From VAZQ01 sp963753575 (GTDB taxonomy: Bacteria > Pseudomonadota > Alphaproteobacteria > Rhizobiales > Xanthobacteraceae), in the NCBI GenBank assembly GCA_963753575.1, contig CAVWCR010000002.1, positions 1 through 64,000 of the forward strand: a stretch of 64,000 nucleotides of DNA, written 5' to 3'. Below are positions 18,514 to 28,000 of this stretch, piece by piece (the first letter of the stretch is position 1; each line of letters begins with the position of its first letter). The notes under the pieces were generated by a model, which worked only from the letters and a program-made list of their open reading frames with translations, did not search any database and was not told the origin of the DNA. The position numbers were made by a program, and so were the translations under genes.

Positions 18514-19087
18514 TCACCCAACTCGTGAGCTGTTGAAGAGGTTATCGATATCGTCCTGCGCCAGGGTCGGTCCGGTCTCCTCGGACACGTCGATGGCCTT
18601 GTCACCTTGGCGCCGCCCGTTGGGAAGCCTTCGATCTTGAAGCGGCGATCAGGGCCGAAATAGGATGGAGCGTCGATGAAGTTACGCGGATTAAAGGCGA
18701 TCCAAGTTAGGCGATCGTAGAGGCTTGCCGGAGACATCGGCTTGGCGACCACCATGTTGGCGCCGGCGTCCCGCGCGCTCTTGATCGTGCTTTCGCGCGT
18801 ATCGCTGGTCATGATGAGGATCGGCACCGTCCGGTTTGGATTGCTGATATTGCGCCTGATGGCCTGCGTCAGTTTCAAGCCGCCGTGCGGAGGCAGCAGG
18901 CTGTCGCAGAGCATGATGTCGATCTTCTGTTCGGTCAAATCTGGATGGCGTCGATCGAGCTGCGGGCGTCAACAGCTTTGTTCGCTCCAAATCCGCGCAG
19001 CATGCTGTTGGCGAGCATGCACATGTACGGGCTCGGATCGGCAACAAGGATCACTAGATCGCGGAGGTTAAGGGTGGCGTTTTTCAT
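18514..19087 (-). pseudogene. CheY-like response regulator with two frameshifts
   Basis: From ATG 19087 the product reads MKNATLNLRDLVILVADPS and continues to SSIDAIQI, where a TGA appears. A one-base loss near 18944 moves the frame to LTEQKIDIMLCDSLLPPHGG, with the phospho-acceptor Asp in LCDS, then ILIMTSDTRESTI and VVAKPMSPASLYDRL with the receiver Lys. YFGPDRRFKIEGFP precedes a second one-base loss near 18618, and the last part reads GDKAIDVSEETGPTLAQ to NLFNSSRVG and TGA 18514. The receiver plus C-terminal tail (about 190 residues) is a common alphaproteobacterial architecture. Either the gene is dead or the shifts are read errors. Confidence 0.8.
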
Positions 19088-19578
19088 CCAGCTGCTTCAG
19101 CCTTCAGGTCCAACCAGCGTCACTTTGTAGTTTCGCCCGCCAATCCTCCAGGGCGCCCGGAAGGTGGAGGTTCATTCCAAGGCCGCGGCATCACTACGAT
19201 CGACTCGGCCGGTCGAGCCTCGCATTGCGAAGGCCAAGTGCCTCAACGACAGAGCGCAGCGTAACGTAAGGTCTCCGACGCAAGGCGCGATATAGGTACA
19301 CGAAGCGCGCGCTACTAGCTGCCGCGACGTCGACGCATCCGCACGCCGTCGACGGGGCGTGATTCGCTACTCATGAGAATCATACAGGTATCCGACTAAC
19401 GCAATGATAATGTGGAATTATTGACGCATAACTTCCTGTAAAAGGTTTGAAGGAGTGGACTAGTCTTAAGGATTGTTTAACCCTTCTCTCCGAATAGGCG
19501 GGCTGTCGTGGGCCGACGGTTGGTTGGAGGATAAAGGTCGGCACGGCCCTCCCTTGCTCGCGCTGCCGGCCATGCGCG
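19088..19578. other. Intergenic stretch without a supported gene
   Basis: About 490 bases lying upstream of two divergent genes (the broken response regulator and the exonuclease/CBS gene). The part at 19380-19500 is AT-richer (for example gataatgtggaattattgacg), which fits promoter DNA. No RNA gene or repeat was recognised. Confidence 0.4.
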
Positions 19579-21703
19579 ATGGAGGAGACGATGGGGAGTA
19601 GCGCCACCCCCTTGGTCGCGCTTGATGCGGTCGTTGTCGACACCGAGACGACGGGCCTCGATCCGCGTCGGGCCTGGATCGTCGAGATCGGAGCCGTTCA
19701 TCTGGCCGATGGGGTTGTCGATCCGGCCGCCTCTCTGCAGCGGCGGGTACGTCCGCCGGTTGCCATCCCGGCTGCCGCCAGCGCTATCCACGGCATTGAC
19801 AATGCCGCGGTAGCCGACGCGCCGACATTTGCGGATGTGTGGCCGGAATTCTCCGCGTTCGTCGGCGACAAGGTGCTGCTGGGCCATGCGATGGGCTTTG
19901 ACCTTGCCATGCTGGAGCGCGAAGTGGCGCGTGCCGACATCACCTGGGAGCGCCCTCGCACGCTCTGCACGAGGCTTCTCGCCCAGGTCGCGGAACCCAA
20001 TCTCGCCGACTATTCGCTCGAAACCGCTGCCGCTTGGCTGGGGGTCGAACCCGGCGATCGCCATTCGGCGCTTGGGGATGCGGTGACGACCGCGCGCATC
20101 TTCGTTGCGCTCGTTCCGAAGCTGCGTGCCCGCGGGATTCGCACCCTGGCCGAAGCCGAACAAGCTTGCCGAGTGCTTACCGACACGCTCACCCAGCATC
20201 ATCAGGCTGGATGGTCGGAGGTCGTGCGTCCCCACGAGACCATAGAGCGCGATCAGATGCCTCGCGTCGACAGCTACCCTTACGTCAACCGGGTCAGGAG
20301 CGTCATGAAGGCGCCGGCCAGCTGGATCGCGCCGGACGCGTCGATTGCGGCCGCGCTCGACCGTATGGCGAAGGAGCGCATCTCGTCGCTGTTCGTGCGC
20401 GAGCCCGGCGCTGCCGAGCGTCCGGAGCAGACGGGAAATCATCACCGAACGCGACCTGCTGCGGGCTATCGCCCAGCATGGAGCCGACGCCTTGAGCTTG
20501 CCGGTCGGGCAATCGACGACCCGACCGCTCGTCTGCGTAGCCGCAGACGCCTTCGCCTACCTCGCGATTGGCCGGATGAGCCGCCTGAAGGTCCGCCATC
20601 TTGGCGTCACCGATGAGCAGGGCGTGGTGGTCGGTGCGCTCTCGGCGCGTGACCTGCTGCGCTTGCGAGCCGAAGGGGGCCTCCTCCTGGGCGACGAGAT
20701 CGAGCAGGCATCGGATGTTCCGGCACTTGCCGGCGGCTGGTCGAAGCTGCCGCTGGTTGCGGCGGGTCTCGTGCGCGAAGGCATCGCCGGCCGCGAGATT
20801 GCGGCGCTGATCTCGCGCCGCTTGGGTGACTTGACCGAGCGTGCAGCCATGATCGCCGAGCAGCGCATGAAGGAGGCTGGCCAGGGCTATCCGCCCTGTC
20901 CGTATGCGCTCATGGTTTTGGGCTCTGCCGGCCGTGAGGAAAGCCTCCTTGCCATGGACCAGGACAACGCCCTGGTCTTTGCCGAGGGCGCTCCGGACAG
21001 TCCGGAAGATCGCTGGTTCGCGGCGCTCGGCACGCATGTCGCCGACATTCTGCACGAAGTCGGCGTGCCGTACTGCAAGGGCGGCGTGATGGCGCGCAAC
21101 GCCCCCTGGCGCGGTTCGCTCGCGACCTGGCGGCAGCGCGTCAACGATTGGATCGGACGCTCGAACCCGCAAGACCTGCTATCGGTCGATATATTCTTCG
21201 ATCTGCGGGCGGTGCACGGCGACGCTGCCATGGCCGACAGCCTGTGGCGCGCGGGCTTTGAGGCTGCCCGCGGTCAAGCCGCTTTTGCCAAGCTGCTCGC
21301 CGACGCCGCTGGGCCAATGCAATCAGGACTGGGCTGGTTCGGGCGGATCCGCACCGACCAAGGCCGCATCGACCTCAAGCGGGCCGGGCTGTTCGGGATC
21401 GTCACCGCGGCGCGCGTGCTCGCCATTCGCCATCACGTGGTCGAGCGCTCGACGGTGGCTCGCATTGCGGGCCTCAAGGCCTTGGGGCGGGGCTCCGAGC
21501 GCGATCTCGATGCGCTCGCCGATGCGCAGGCTGTTTTTCTGGAGTGCATCCTCGCCCAGCAGATCGAGGACTGCGAGCGCGGCCAGCCACCCAGCAACAG
21601 CGTCGCTGTCGAGCGGCTGTCGAGGCACGACCGGGCCCGTCTACGCGGAGCGCTCAGGTCGGTCGAGCACCTCGACGAATTGGTCCGCGATCTCCTGATC
21701 TAG
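19579..21703 (+). pseudogene. DEDDh exonuclease-CBS-DUF294 nucleotidyltransferase fusion, one frameshift
   Basis: Domains in order: a DnaQ-like 3'-5' exonuclease (VVDTETTGLDP, GHAMGFDLAMLE, HSALGDAVTTARIF), a CBS pair (VMKAPASWIAPDASIAAALD; VTDEQGVVVGALSARDLLRL), and a DUF294 nucleotidyltransferase (ALMVLGSAGREE, LAMDQDNALVF) with its C-terminal helical domain up to 21703. The exonuclease frame runs into the CBS region (ISSLFVREPGAAERPEQ). At about 20433-20441 (acgggaaatc) an extra base shifts the frame, and the other frame resumes as EIITERDLLRAI. Without the shift the protein would be about 708 residues. Family members pair nucleotide-sensing CBS domains with a GlnD-like transferase; substrates are unknown. 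A separate upstream exonuclease product could still be made. Confidence 0.85.
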
Positions 21704-21716
21704 CTGGTGGTGTCGG

Positions 21717-21893
21717 CTAGTCTTCGATGTTGCGCCGGCTCCACTCCAGCTGCCAGCGGCGTTCGTCGGGATCCATCTCTTCGCGCAGCATCGTCGATGT
21801 CGCGGGTTTGGCGGACAGATTGATCGCAGGCATGCCGGCTGCGCTGAACGAGATGCGCGTGGAGGGCTCGAAACGAAAGGTCGCGATGGTCAT
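21717..21893 (-). CDS. Conserved-looking small protein, 58 residues
   Basis: From ATG 21893 the frame begins MTIATFRFEPSTRISFSAAG, runs through EEMDPDERRWQLEWSRRNI and stops at TAG 21717. Third codon positions are strongly G/C, as in neighbouring genes, and the mix of charged and hydrophobic residues looks like protein. It points away from the phosphopantetheinyl transferase gene. No family is recognised and no function can be assigned. Confidence 0.5.
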   Translation of the reverse strand: MTIATFRFEPSTRISFSAAGMPAINLSAKPATSTMLREEMDPDERRWQLEWSRRNIED

Positions 21894-22056
21894 GGCCCAC
21901 TCCTGGGGTCGGCCGGGGGATTCCGGCTTGGTTGATGCGTCAAACGTAGGCCGCTGCCGTCGCGATCGATGTGATAGCGGTCACGCAATTGTCGAATCCA
22001 GGCGAAGCAGTTCATCCGCTCTTTGAGGGGGCACGACAGCGACGTAGAATGTGGCA

Positions 22057-22836
22057 ATGATGCTCGATCGATCAGGCTGGTGCGCGACGCCCGACTCTCT
22101 TGCGTGTGCGCAAGGCGAGGTCCACGTCTGGCGGACAACGTTCGACTGGCCGGACAAATCCATCGCGCGATTGGCCCAGTGCCTATCCGCAGACGAGCGA
22201 GAGCGGATGGACGCCTTTCGCTTCGAGCGGGACCGCAGGCGCTACCTTGTCGGGCGCGGGCTGTTGCGAACGCTCCTTGGCCGCTATCTCGACGTGGCTC
22301 CGCGGAAGGTTCAGTTTTGCTATGCGCCGGCCGGCAAACCCTATTTGGTGAGGCAGCCGCTGCAATTCAATTTGTCACATTCGGGCGAGTTGCTCTTGAT
22401 CGCCGTGGCGAACGGTCGCGCGCTTGGCATCGATGTGGAGCAGGTGCGCGCCGATTTTGATGTCCGGGAGGTTGCCTCGCATTTCTTTTCGCCCAGCGAG
22501 CAGCGCGCTCTCGCCACGCTGGCCGGCGCCAGCCAGATCGACGCTTTTTTCGCTTGCTGGAGCCGCAAGGAGGCCTACATCAAGGCGCGGGGCGACGGCT
22601 TGTCGCACCCGCTCGACCAGTTCGACGTCTCCTTGCTGCCCGGCGAGGACGCCCGTCTGATCGAGACTAGGCCGGATCCCGCCGAGGCGCGGCGCTGGCG
22701 CCTCAAGGCGCTTGATGCTGCCGAAGGCTACAAGGCGGCGCTGGCGGTCGAGGGCGCGGACTTCGTGCTGCGGTGCTGGGATTGGCTGGCCGGTAACCAC
22801 GGCCAGGGATTGGTTAACGACAGTAGAACTGGTTAA
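22057..22836 (+). CDS. Sfp-type 4'-phosphopantetheinyl transferase
   Basis: Transfers phosphopantetheine from CoA to a serine on carrier domains. The 259-residue product has the three Sfp/ACPS motifs: FNLSHSGELLLIAV (P1-like), LGIDVEQVRADFD with the magnesium-binding Asp and Glu, and FFACWSRKEAYIKARGDG (W-x-x-KEA). The typical N-terminal RFERDRRRYLVGRGLLRTLL helix is present. It lies about 2.2 kb upstream of a carrier-domain synthetase (25056) and is its obvious activator. ATG 22057 is preferred; GTG 22051 and ATG 22060 are close alternatives. A hairpin follows at 22854. Confidence 0.93.
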   Translation: MMLDRSGWCATPDSLACAQGEVHVWRTTFDWPDKSIARLAQCLSADERERMDAFRFERDRRRYLVGRGLLRTLLGRYLDVAPRKVQFCYAPAGKPYLVRQPLQFNLSHSGELLLIAVANGRALGIDVEQVRADFDVREVASHFFSPSEQRALATLAGASQIDAFFACWSRKEAYIKARGDGLSHPLDQFDVSLLPGEDARLIETRPDPAEARRWRLKALDAAEGYKAALAVEGADFVLRCWDWLAGNHGQGLVNDSRTG

Positions 22837-22853
22837 CGGCATTGTAAATGAGT

Positions 22854-22889
22854 GCGGCGCGTCACGGGGCTCAGCCGTGCACGCGCCGC
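22854..22889. terminator. GC-rich hairpin after the phosphopantetheinyl transferase gene
   Basis: Arms GCGGCGCGT-CACGG and CCGTG-C-ACGCGCCGC pair with one bulged base around a 7-base loop. It stands 18 bases after the transferase stop and also downstream of the convergent small gene at 22938-23159. No T-run follows, so it may be a bidirectional terminator or an mRNA-stabilising hairpin. Confidence 0.55.
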
Positions 22890-22937
22890 TTGAGAGGAAT
22901 GTCCCTTTCGGGGCGTGAATTAGCCCTCTGCCGCCGC

Positions 22938-23159
22938 CTAGGCCGCGAGAGCATGGCCGCCCAGGTCGAGCTCGAGGACGCCCGGGACCGTAACGACTGC
23001 GTCTGGCCGGTTGCCGTTCTCGAACAGCGCGAACTTAAGGGCGGCCGCCTGATTGATGAACAGCCCGCCGGTCAGGCCGTGCTTCATCTTGGCAACCCAG
23101 TTGCCGCGGCTGTTCTTGCCGATCAGGACGAGGGGGGCTTTCTCGGTATTGGCAGGCAT
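22938..23159 (-). CDS. Small conserved-type hypothetical protein, 73 residues
   Basis: From ATG 23159, behind a GGAG ribosome site, the product starts MPANTEKAPLVLIGKNSRGN, continues GNWVAKMKHGLTGGLFINQA and ends LDLGGHALAA. Codon use matches the neighbours. It is convergent with the phosphopantetheinyl transferase and divergent from the aminotransferase gene, so it interrupts the presumed biosynthetic cluster on the other strand. I do not recognise a family. It is too short and soluble-looking to be a transporter; it could be an accessory or regulatory peptide, or unrelated. Confidence 0.65.
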   Translation of the reverse strand: MPANTEKAPLVLIGKNSRGNWVAKMKHGLTGGLFINQAAALKFALFENGNRPDAVVTVPGVLELDLGGHALAA

Positions 23160-23413
23160 CGTGGTCTCCTGTTTCCATGTTTGGCGGGCGCTGTTTGCCC
23201 GTTCCATCCAGGCGCACCGTAGAGCAGCCCGCACCCGGCCGATGTGATGGCCGGCACACCTCTGCGCATTTTCAGCCGGGCCGCAGGCAGGTCGAGAAGC
23301 TCCTGAGAAAACGCATGTTTGTGCTGGCGATCACATCGGTCGGACAGGGGCATCCCTATGGTCGCGATGAACGACGGGCGATGGTCGCCCGCGCAGTCAA
23401 AGCCGAGGATGCC

Positions 23414-24736
23414 ATGTTGAACCGACAGACCACCGCCCAGAAAGCAGATAACGACGTGTTCACCCGTCTTGAGTCCAAGGTGCAGTCGTACGCGCGCAAT
23501 TTTCCAGCCATCATCAACTACGCCCGCGGCACCGAGCTGCGCGACGTCCATGGCAAGCGCTATCTCGATTTTCTCGCCGGCGCCGGTTCGCTCAATTACG
23601 GGCACAACAATCCCGTGATGAAGCAGGCGCTGATCGACTACATCGACAGCGACGCCATCACTCACAGCCTCGACCTTCACACGGTCGCCAAGGAGCAGTT
23701 CCTGCAGACAATGCATGACATCGTGCTGGCGCCGCGCGGACTGCACGACTACGTCATGCAGTTCACGGGTCCGACCGGAACGAACGCTGTGGAGGCCGCG
23801 CTCAAGATCGCACGCAAGGTGACGGGCCGGTCAAACGTCATCTACTTCACCAACGGCTTCCATGGCGTCTCCATGGGTGCGCTGGCGGTGACCGGCAACA
23901 GCTACCTGCGCGCGGCTGCGGGCGTGCCGCTGCAGAACACGACCGCGATGCCGTACGACGGCTACTTCGGCGAGGGCGTCGACACGATCGTGCATATCGA
24001 TCGGCTGCTCTCCGACCCGTCGAGCGGCATGGAACTGCCCGCGGCTGTGATCCTCGAAACCGTCCAGGGCGAGGGTGGCCTCAACGTGGCAAGCAACGAG
24101 TGGCTGCAGCGCCTGCAGGCGATGTGCAACAAGCGGAATATCGTTCTGATCGTGGACGACATTCAGGCGGGTTGCGGTCGTACCGGCACGTTCTTCAGCT
24201 TCGAGCCGGCCGGGTTGAAGCCCGACATCATCACGCTCTCGAAGTCGCTTTCCGGCTACGGCTTGCCGCTGGCGCTGGTGGTGCTCAAGCGGTCGATGGA
24301 CGTGTGGAAGCCCGGCGAGCACAACGGCACGTTCCGTGGCAACAACCACGCGTTCATCACGGCGACCGCGGCGCTCGAGCACTACTGGGCGACCCCGGCT
24401 TTTGCCGAGAGCGTGCGGGCCAAGGGCGAGCACCTGCGCCGGCGCCTGCAGGCCATGGTTGACCGGTACTCGGCCGACCTCGTCGACGTGCGCGGTCGCG
24501 GCATGATGATCGGCGTGCGTTGCGCCGATCCCAAGCGCGCGGCGGCAATCACGGCTCGCGCCTACCGGAACGGGCTCATCATTGAGCGCGCCGGTCCGGA
24601 GGACGAGGTGATCAAGTGCATGATGCCGCTCACCACCTGCGTGGGTGAGCTGGACGAAGGCATGGACATTCTTGAGCGCGCCATGGCCGAGGAGTTCGGC
24701 GACCGCAGCGAGCGGCCCGTGCTCCAGGCTGCCTAA
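23414..24736 (+). CDS. Diaminobutyrate-2-oxoglutarate aminotransferase (EctB/RhbA-like, class III)
   Basis: Predicted to make L-2,4-diaminobutyrate from aspartate semialdehyde with glutamate as donor, PLP-dependent. The 440-residue product has class III features: VMQFTGPTGTNAVEAALKIA (family-typical FxGPTGTxAVEAAxK), NGFHGVSMGALAVTG, IVDDIQAGCGRTGTFFSFE and the PLP lysine K277 in LSKSLSGYGLPLA. These are closest to EctB-type enzymes. No ectA or ectC is nearby, so ectoine is not the obvious product. The next gene downstream encodes a Pls/PosA-type synthetase that could use the diamino acid. I chose ATG 23414; the longer in-frame extension looks non-coding. Two inverted repeats separate it from the synthetase. 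Confidence 0.9.
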   Translation: MLNRQTTAQKADNDVFTRLESKVQSYARNFPAIINYARGTELRDVHGKRYLDFLAGAGSLNYGHNNPVMKQALIDYIDSDAITHSLDLHTVAKEQFLQTMHDIVLAPRGLHDYVMQFTGPTGTNAVEAALKIARKVTGRSNVIYFTNGFHGVSMGALAVTGNSYLRAAAGVPLQNTTAMPYDGYFGEGVDTIVHIDRLLSDPSSGMELPAAVILETVQGEGGLNVASNEWLQRLQAMCNKRNIVLIVDDIQAGCGRTGTFFSFEPAGLKPDIITLSKSLSGYGLPLALVVLKRSMDVWKPGEHNGTFRGNNHAFITATAALEHYWATPAFAESVRAKGEHLRRRLQAMVDRYSADLVDVRGRGMMIGVRCADPKRAAAITARAYRNGLIIERAGPEDEVIKCMMPLTTCVGELDEGMDILERAMAEEFGDRSERPVLQAA

Positions 24737-24752
24737 CGTTCAGGAGTAAACC

Positions 24753-24779
24753 GCTTTGCCCCCCGTCCCCCGGCAAAGC
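24753..24779. terminator. Inverted repeat after the aminotransferase gene
   Basis: Perfect 8-bp arms GCTTTGCC and GGCAAAGC flank a C-rich loop of 11 bases, 16 bases after the aminotransferase stop. No T-run follows. It may weaken read-through into the synthetase gene. Confidence 0.5.
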
Positions 24780-24785
24780 CCCCAA

Positions 24786-24844
24786 CCCGCCCTCAGACGG
24801 CCGTCATGGTCCAGACGGTCCGACTGAGGGCGGGACCATCAAAA
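24786..24844. repeat. 11-bp perfect inverted repeat in the aminotransferase-synthetase gap
   Basis: Arms CCCGCCCTCAG (24786-24796) and CTGAGGGCGGG (24834-24844) enclose 37 bases that contain a further small dyad (acggccgt). Together with the adjacent 24753-24779 hairpin it makes the 320-base gap highly structured. It may be a second terminator, an attenuator or an operator for the synthetase gene, whose ATG is 211 bases downstream. Confidence 0.5.
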
Positions 24845-25055
24845 CGTCTCCTCCAATTGAACCAAATCGATCGGAACGGCCACAAAAGGGATCGGCCGAA
24901 ACGCTCGGGGTATCGCCTGGCGATTTGTGTTCCAAATCGCCGCACGGGGCCGTAATAGCTTGTCCCGAAGCTGGAATTACTTGGGTATTTGGGCGAAAAT
25001 GCCGCTTGCAACGGCAACACGGCCGAAATCGCCCGAAACAGGTGGAAGAAGTCTC

Positions 25056-28000
25056 ATGCTGGTGTGCAAGAACGCCGACAATACCCCGCGCTGGAAGCAG
25101 GGTGAGCGGCTCAATCATTACTTCGAGGCGCGTTGCGACCAGGTCCCGCCAGACCATCTGGCGGTGATCACGCAGGAGGGTGTCAGCCTAACCTTTCGCG
25201 AGCTCGACAACCGTGCCAACCAGGCCGCGCGCTACCTGCTCGACCAGGGACTGAAGGCCGGTGACCGCATCGGGCTCCTGTTCGACAAGTCGGTCTACAG
25301 TTACATCGCGCTGTTGGCGGTGCTGAAGATCGGCGCCGCCTATGTCCCCCTTGATGCCAGCATGCCGACCGACCGCGTTGCGTTCATCTTGGAGGATGCG
25401 GGCGTCAAGGCGATCGTGTCGGTGACGCGCTTTCGCGAGAAGCTCGTGGAATTCGCAGTCAAGCAGATCTTTCTCGACAGCGTGGACCAGGACGTCGGGC
25501 AGAAATCCACGGCGCGGCTCACCACCGTGGAAGCGCCTCCATCGAGCGACCAGCTGTTCTACATCATCTATACCTCAGGCACGACCGGCAAGCCGAAGGG
25601 CGTGGCCATCGATCACGCCGGCATCTGCAACTTCGTCAAGGTTGCCGGCGAGGTCTATGGCATCGGCGAGAGCGATCGCGCCTACCAGGGGATGACGTTC
25701 GCCTTCGACTTCCATGTCGAGGATCTATGGGTGCCGCTGATTGCCGGTGCCACTCTCATTTCCGGCAGGTCTGGCGCCAGCCTGTTCGGCAATGACCTCT
25801 ACGAGTTCCTGCTTAAGCAGCGGGTGACGGTACTGCCCTGCGTCCCCACCTTGTGGGCCACGATCGAGAAGGATCTGCCGGACGTTCGGATCATCCTATT
25901 GTCGGGTGAATCTGTCCCACACCATCTGGTGGTGCGCTGGCATCGCCCCGATCGCCGCATCCTTAATGCCTATGGGCCGACCGAGTGCTCGGTGAGCTCG
26001 ACATTGCGCGTGCTGGTGCCGGACCGGCCAGTGACTATCGGTTGCCCGCTGCCGACCTACACGGTCGTCATCCTCGATGAGAACAAGGATGAGGCTGTTC
26101 CGGAGGGTGGGGTTGGAGAGATCGGCATTGCGGGCATTGCGCTTGCCCGCGGCTATCTCAACCGCGAGGAGCTCACGAAGGAGAAGTTCATCCCGGACTT
26201 CCTCAACCTGCCGAACAATCCTTCGGGGCGGATTTATCGCACCGGCGATCTCGGGCGTATCCGCGAGGACGGTGAGCTCGATTTCAACGGCCGCATCGAC
26301 ACCCAGGTGAAGATCCGCGGCTACCGGATCGAGCTTGGCGAGATCGAGGCGGTGCTGATGCAAGTGCCGCAGATCGCACAGGTCGTGGTCAACCCGTACG
26401 AGCCCGAGCCAGGTGCGGTGGAGCTCGTGGCGTACTACACGCGCAAGGAGGGTGCTCCAGCCATTTCGACCGCCGAGGTATCGGAGACGCTGCGCCGGCA
26501 GCTTCCCAGCTACATGGTGCCGGGCTATCTCGAAGAGATGTCGGTCATCCCGATGACGCCGAACAACAAGGCCGACCGCAAGAACCTGCCGGCTCCGAAG
26601 GGTGCGCGCTTCTCGGCCTCAAGCAGCAAGTTTGTGGCACCGAAGACGGCGACCGAGCAGGCGCTCGCGGCCGCGCTCGGCGAAGTGATGAAGCTCGACC
26701 GCGTGTCAGTTGAGGATCACTTTTTCCAGGACCTCGGCGCCCATTCGCTGCTCATGGCCCGGTTCGGCGCGGAGATCCGCAAGCGTCTGCAGATCTCGGC
26801 GGTGTCCATGCAGGACATTTATCTCAATCCGACGATCGAGAAGCTCGCCCGCCATGTGGATTCGCTGCCCGACGAGACTGCGAGCCAAGCGGCCCAGCAG
26901 TCGAACCGCGAGTCGTTCTACCTTCCGTCGGACTTCGCCTATTACGGATGCGGCACGCTGCAGGCGGCATGGATCATTGCCGGCGCAGCGTTCACCGCGT
27001 GGATAACTGTCGTCGGAATCGAATGGTCCTACGCCGCGATGCCAAATCTCGGCGCGACCTATCTGCGTGTGGTTGCCTTTTCGCTCGGGCTTGCGGTGGT
27101 CTTCACCGCGCTGCCCATCGCGGCGAAATGGCTGCTGATCGGCAAGTTCAAGGAGGAGGCTATTCCGGTCTGGAGCCTGCGGTACTTCCGCTTCTGGGTC
27201 GTCAAGACGCTCATCCGCAGCGCCCCGATGGCCCAGTTCGGCGGCCCCTTTTACAACCTCTATCTACGGCTGCTCGGCGCCAAGATCGGTGCCAACGCAG
27301 TCATCTTCGCGAAATTCATTCCGGTATGCACTGATCTTATCTCAATCGGTGAGAATACGATCGTGCGTAAGGACTCCGTCGTCAACGGCTACAAGGCGTT
27401 GTCGAACCGCATTCACACCGGCCCGATCCAAATCGGCGCCAATGCCTTCGTGGGTGAAGGCGCCATCATCGATATCAACACGGTCATGGAGGACGGCACC
27501 CAGCTCGGGCACGCATCTTCCCTGCACGACGGGCAACGCGTCCCCAAAGGCAAGCACTACCACGGCTGTCCCGCGGTGGAGACGACGGCCAACTACTGCA
27601 AGGTCGAGCCGCGGGAATGCACGTCGTTGCGGCGATGGACCTACAGCGCCATCATGATGGTCTCGGGCTTCGTGCTTGCGCCCATCCCGCTGGTGGTCCT
27701 GTTTGCGCTGTTCCCTGAATTCTATGATTTCGTGATTGGTCAAGGATTCGAGGATCTGATTGTGGGGCAGGCGCTGCCGCTGCTGATAGCCAAGATGGCG
27801 CTCCTCTCCTTCGCGGTCTATTTCGCCGGCGTCGCGTTGGGACTCCTGTATATCGTCACGGTCCCACGGCTGCTCAACATGTTCCTGGAGCCCGGCAAGA
27901 CCTACGTCGTGTATGGCTTCCACTACTACATCCACCAGCTGATCGTGCGGACCAGCAATTCGCAGTTCTACAATCAGGTCTTCGGCGACAGCTCGTATAT

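Noticed and set aside
23414..24736. Ectoine biosynthesis locus
   Set aside because: Only an EctB-like enzyme is present; no ectA or ectC homologue is nearby and a Pls-type synthetase follows.
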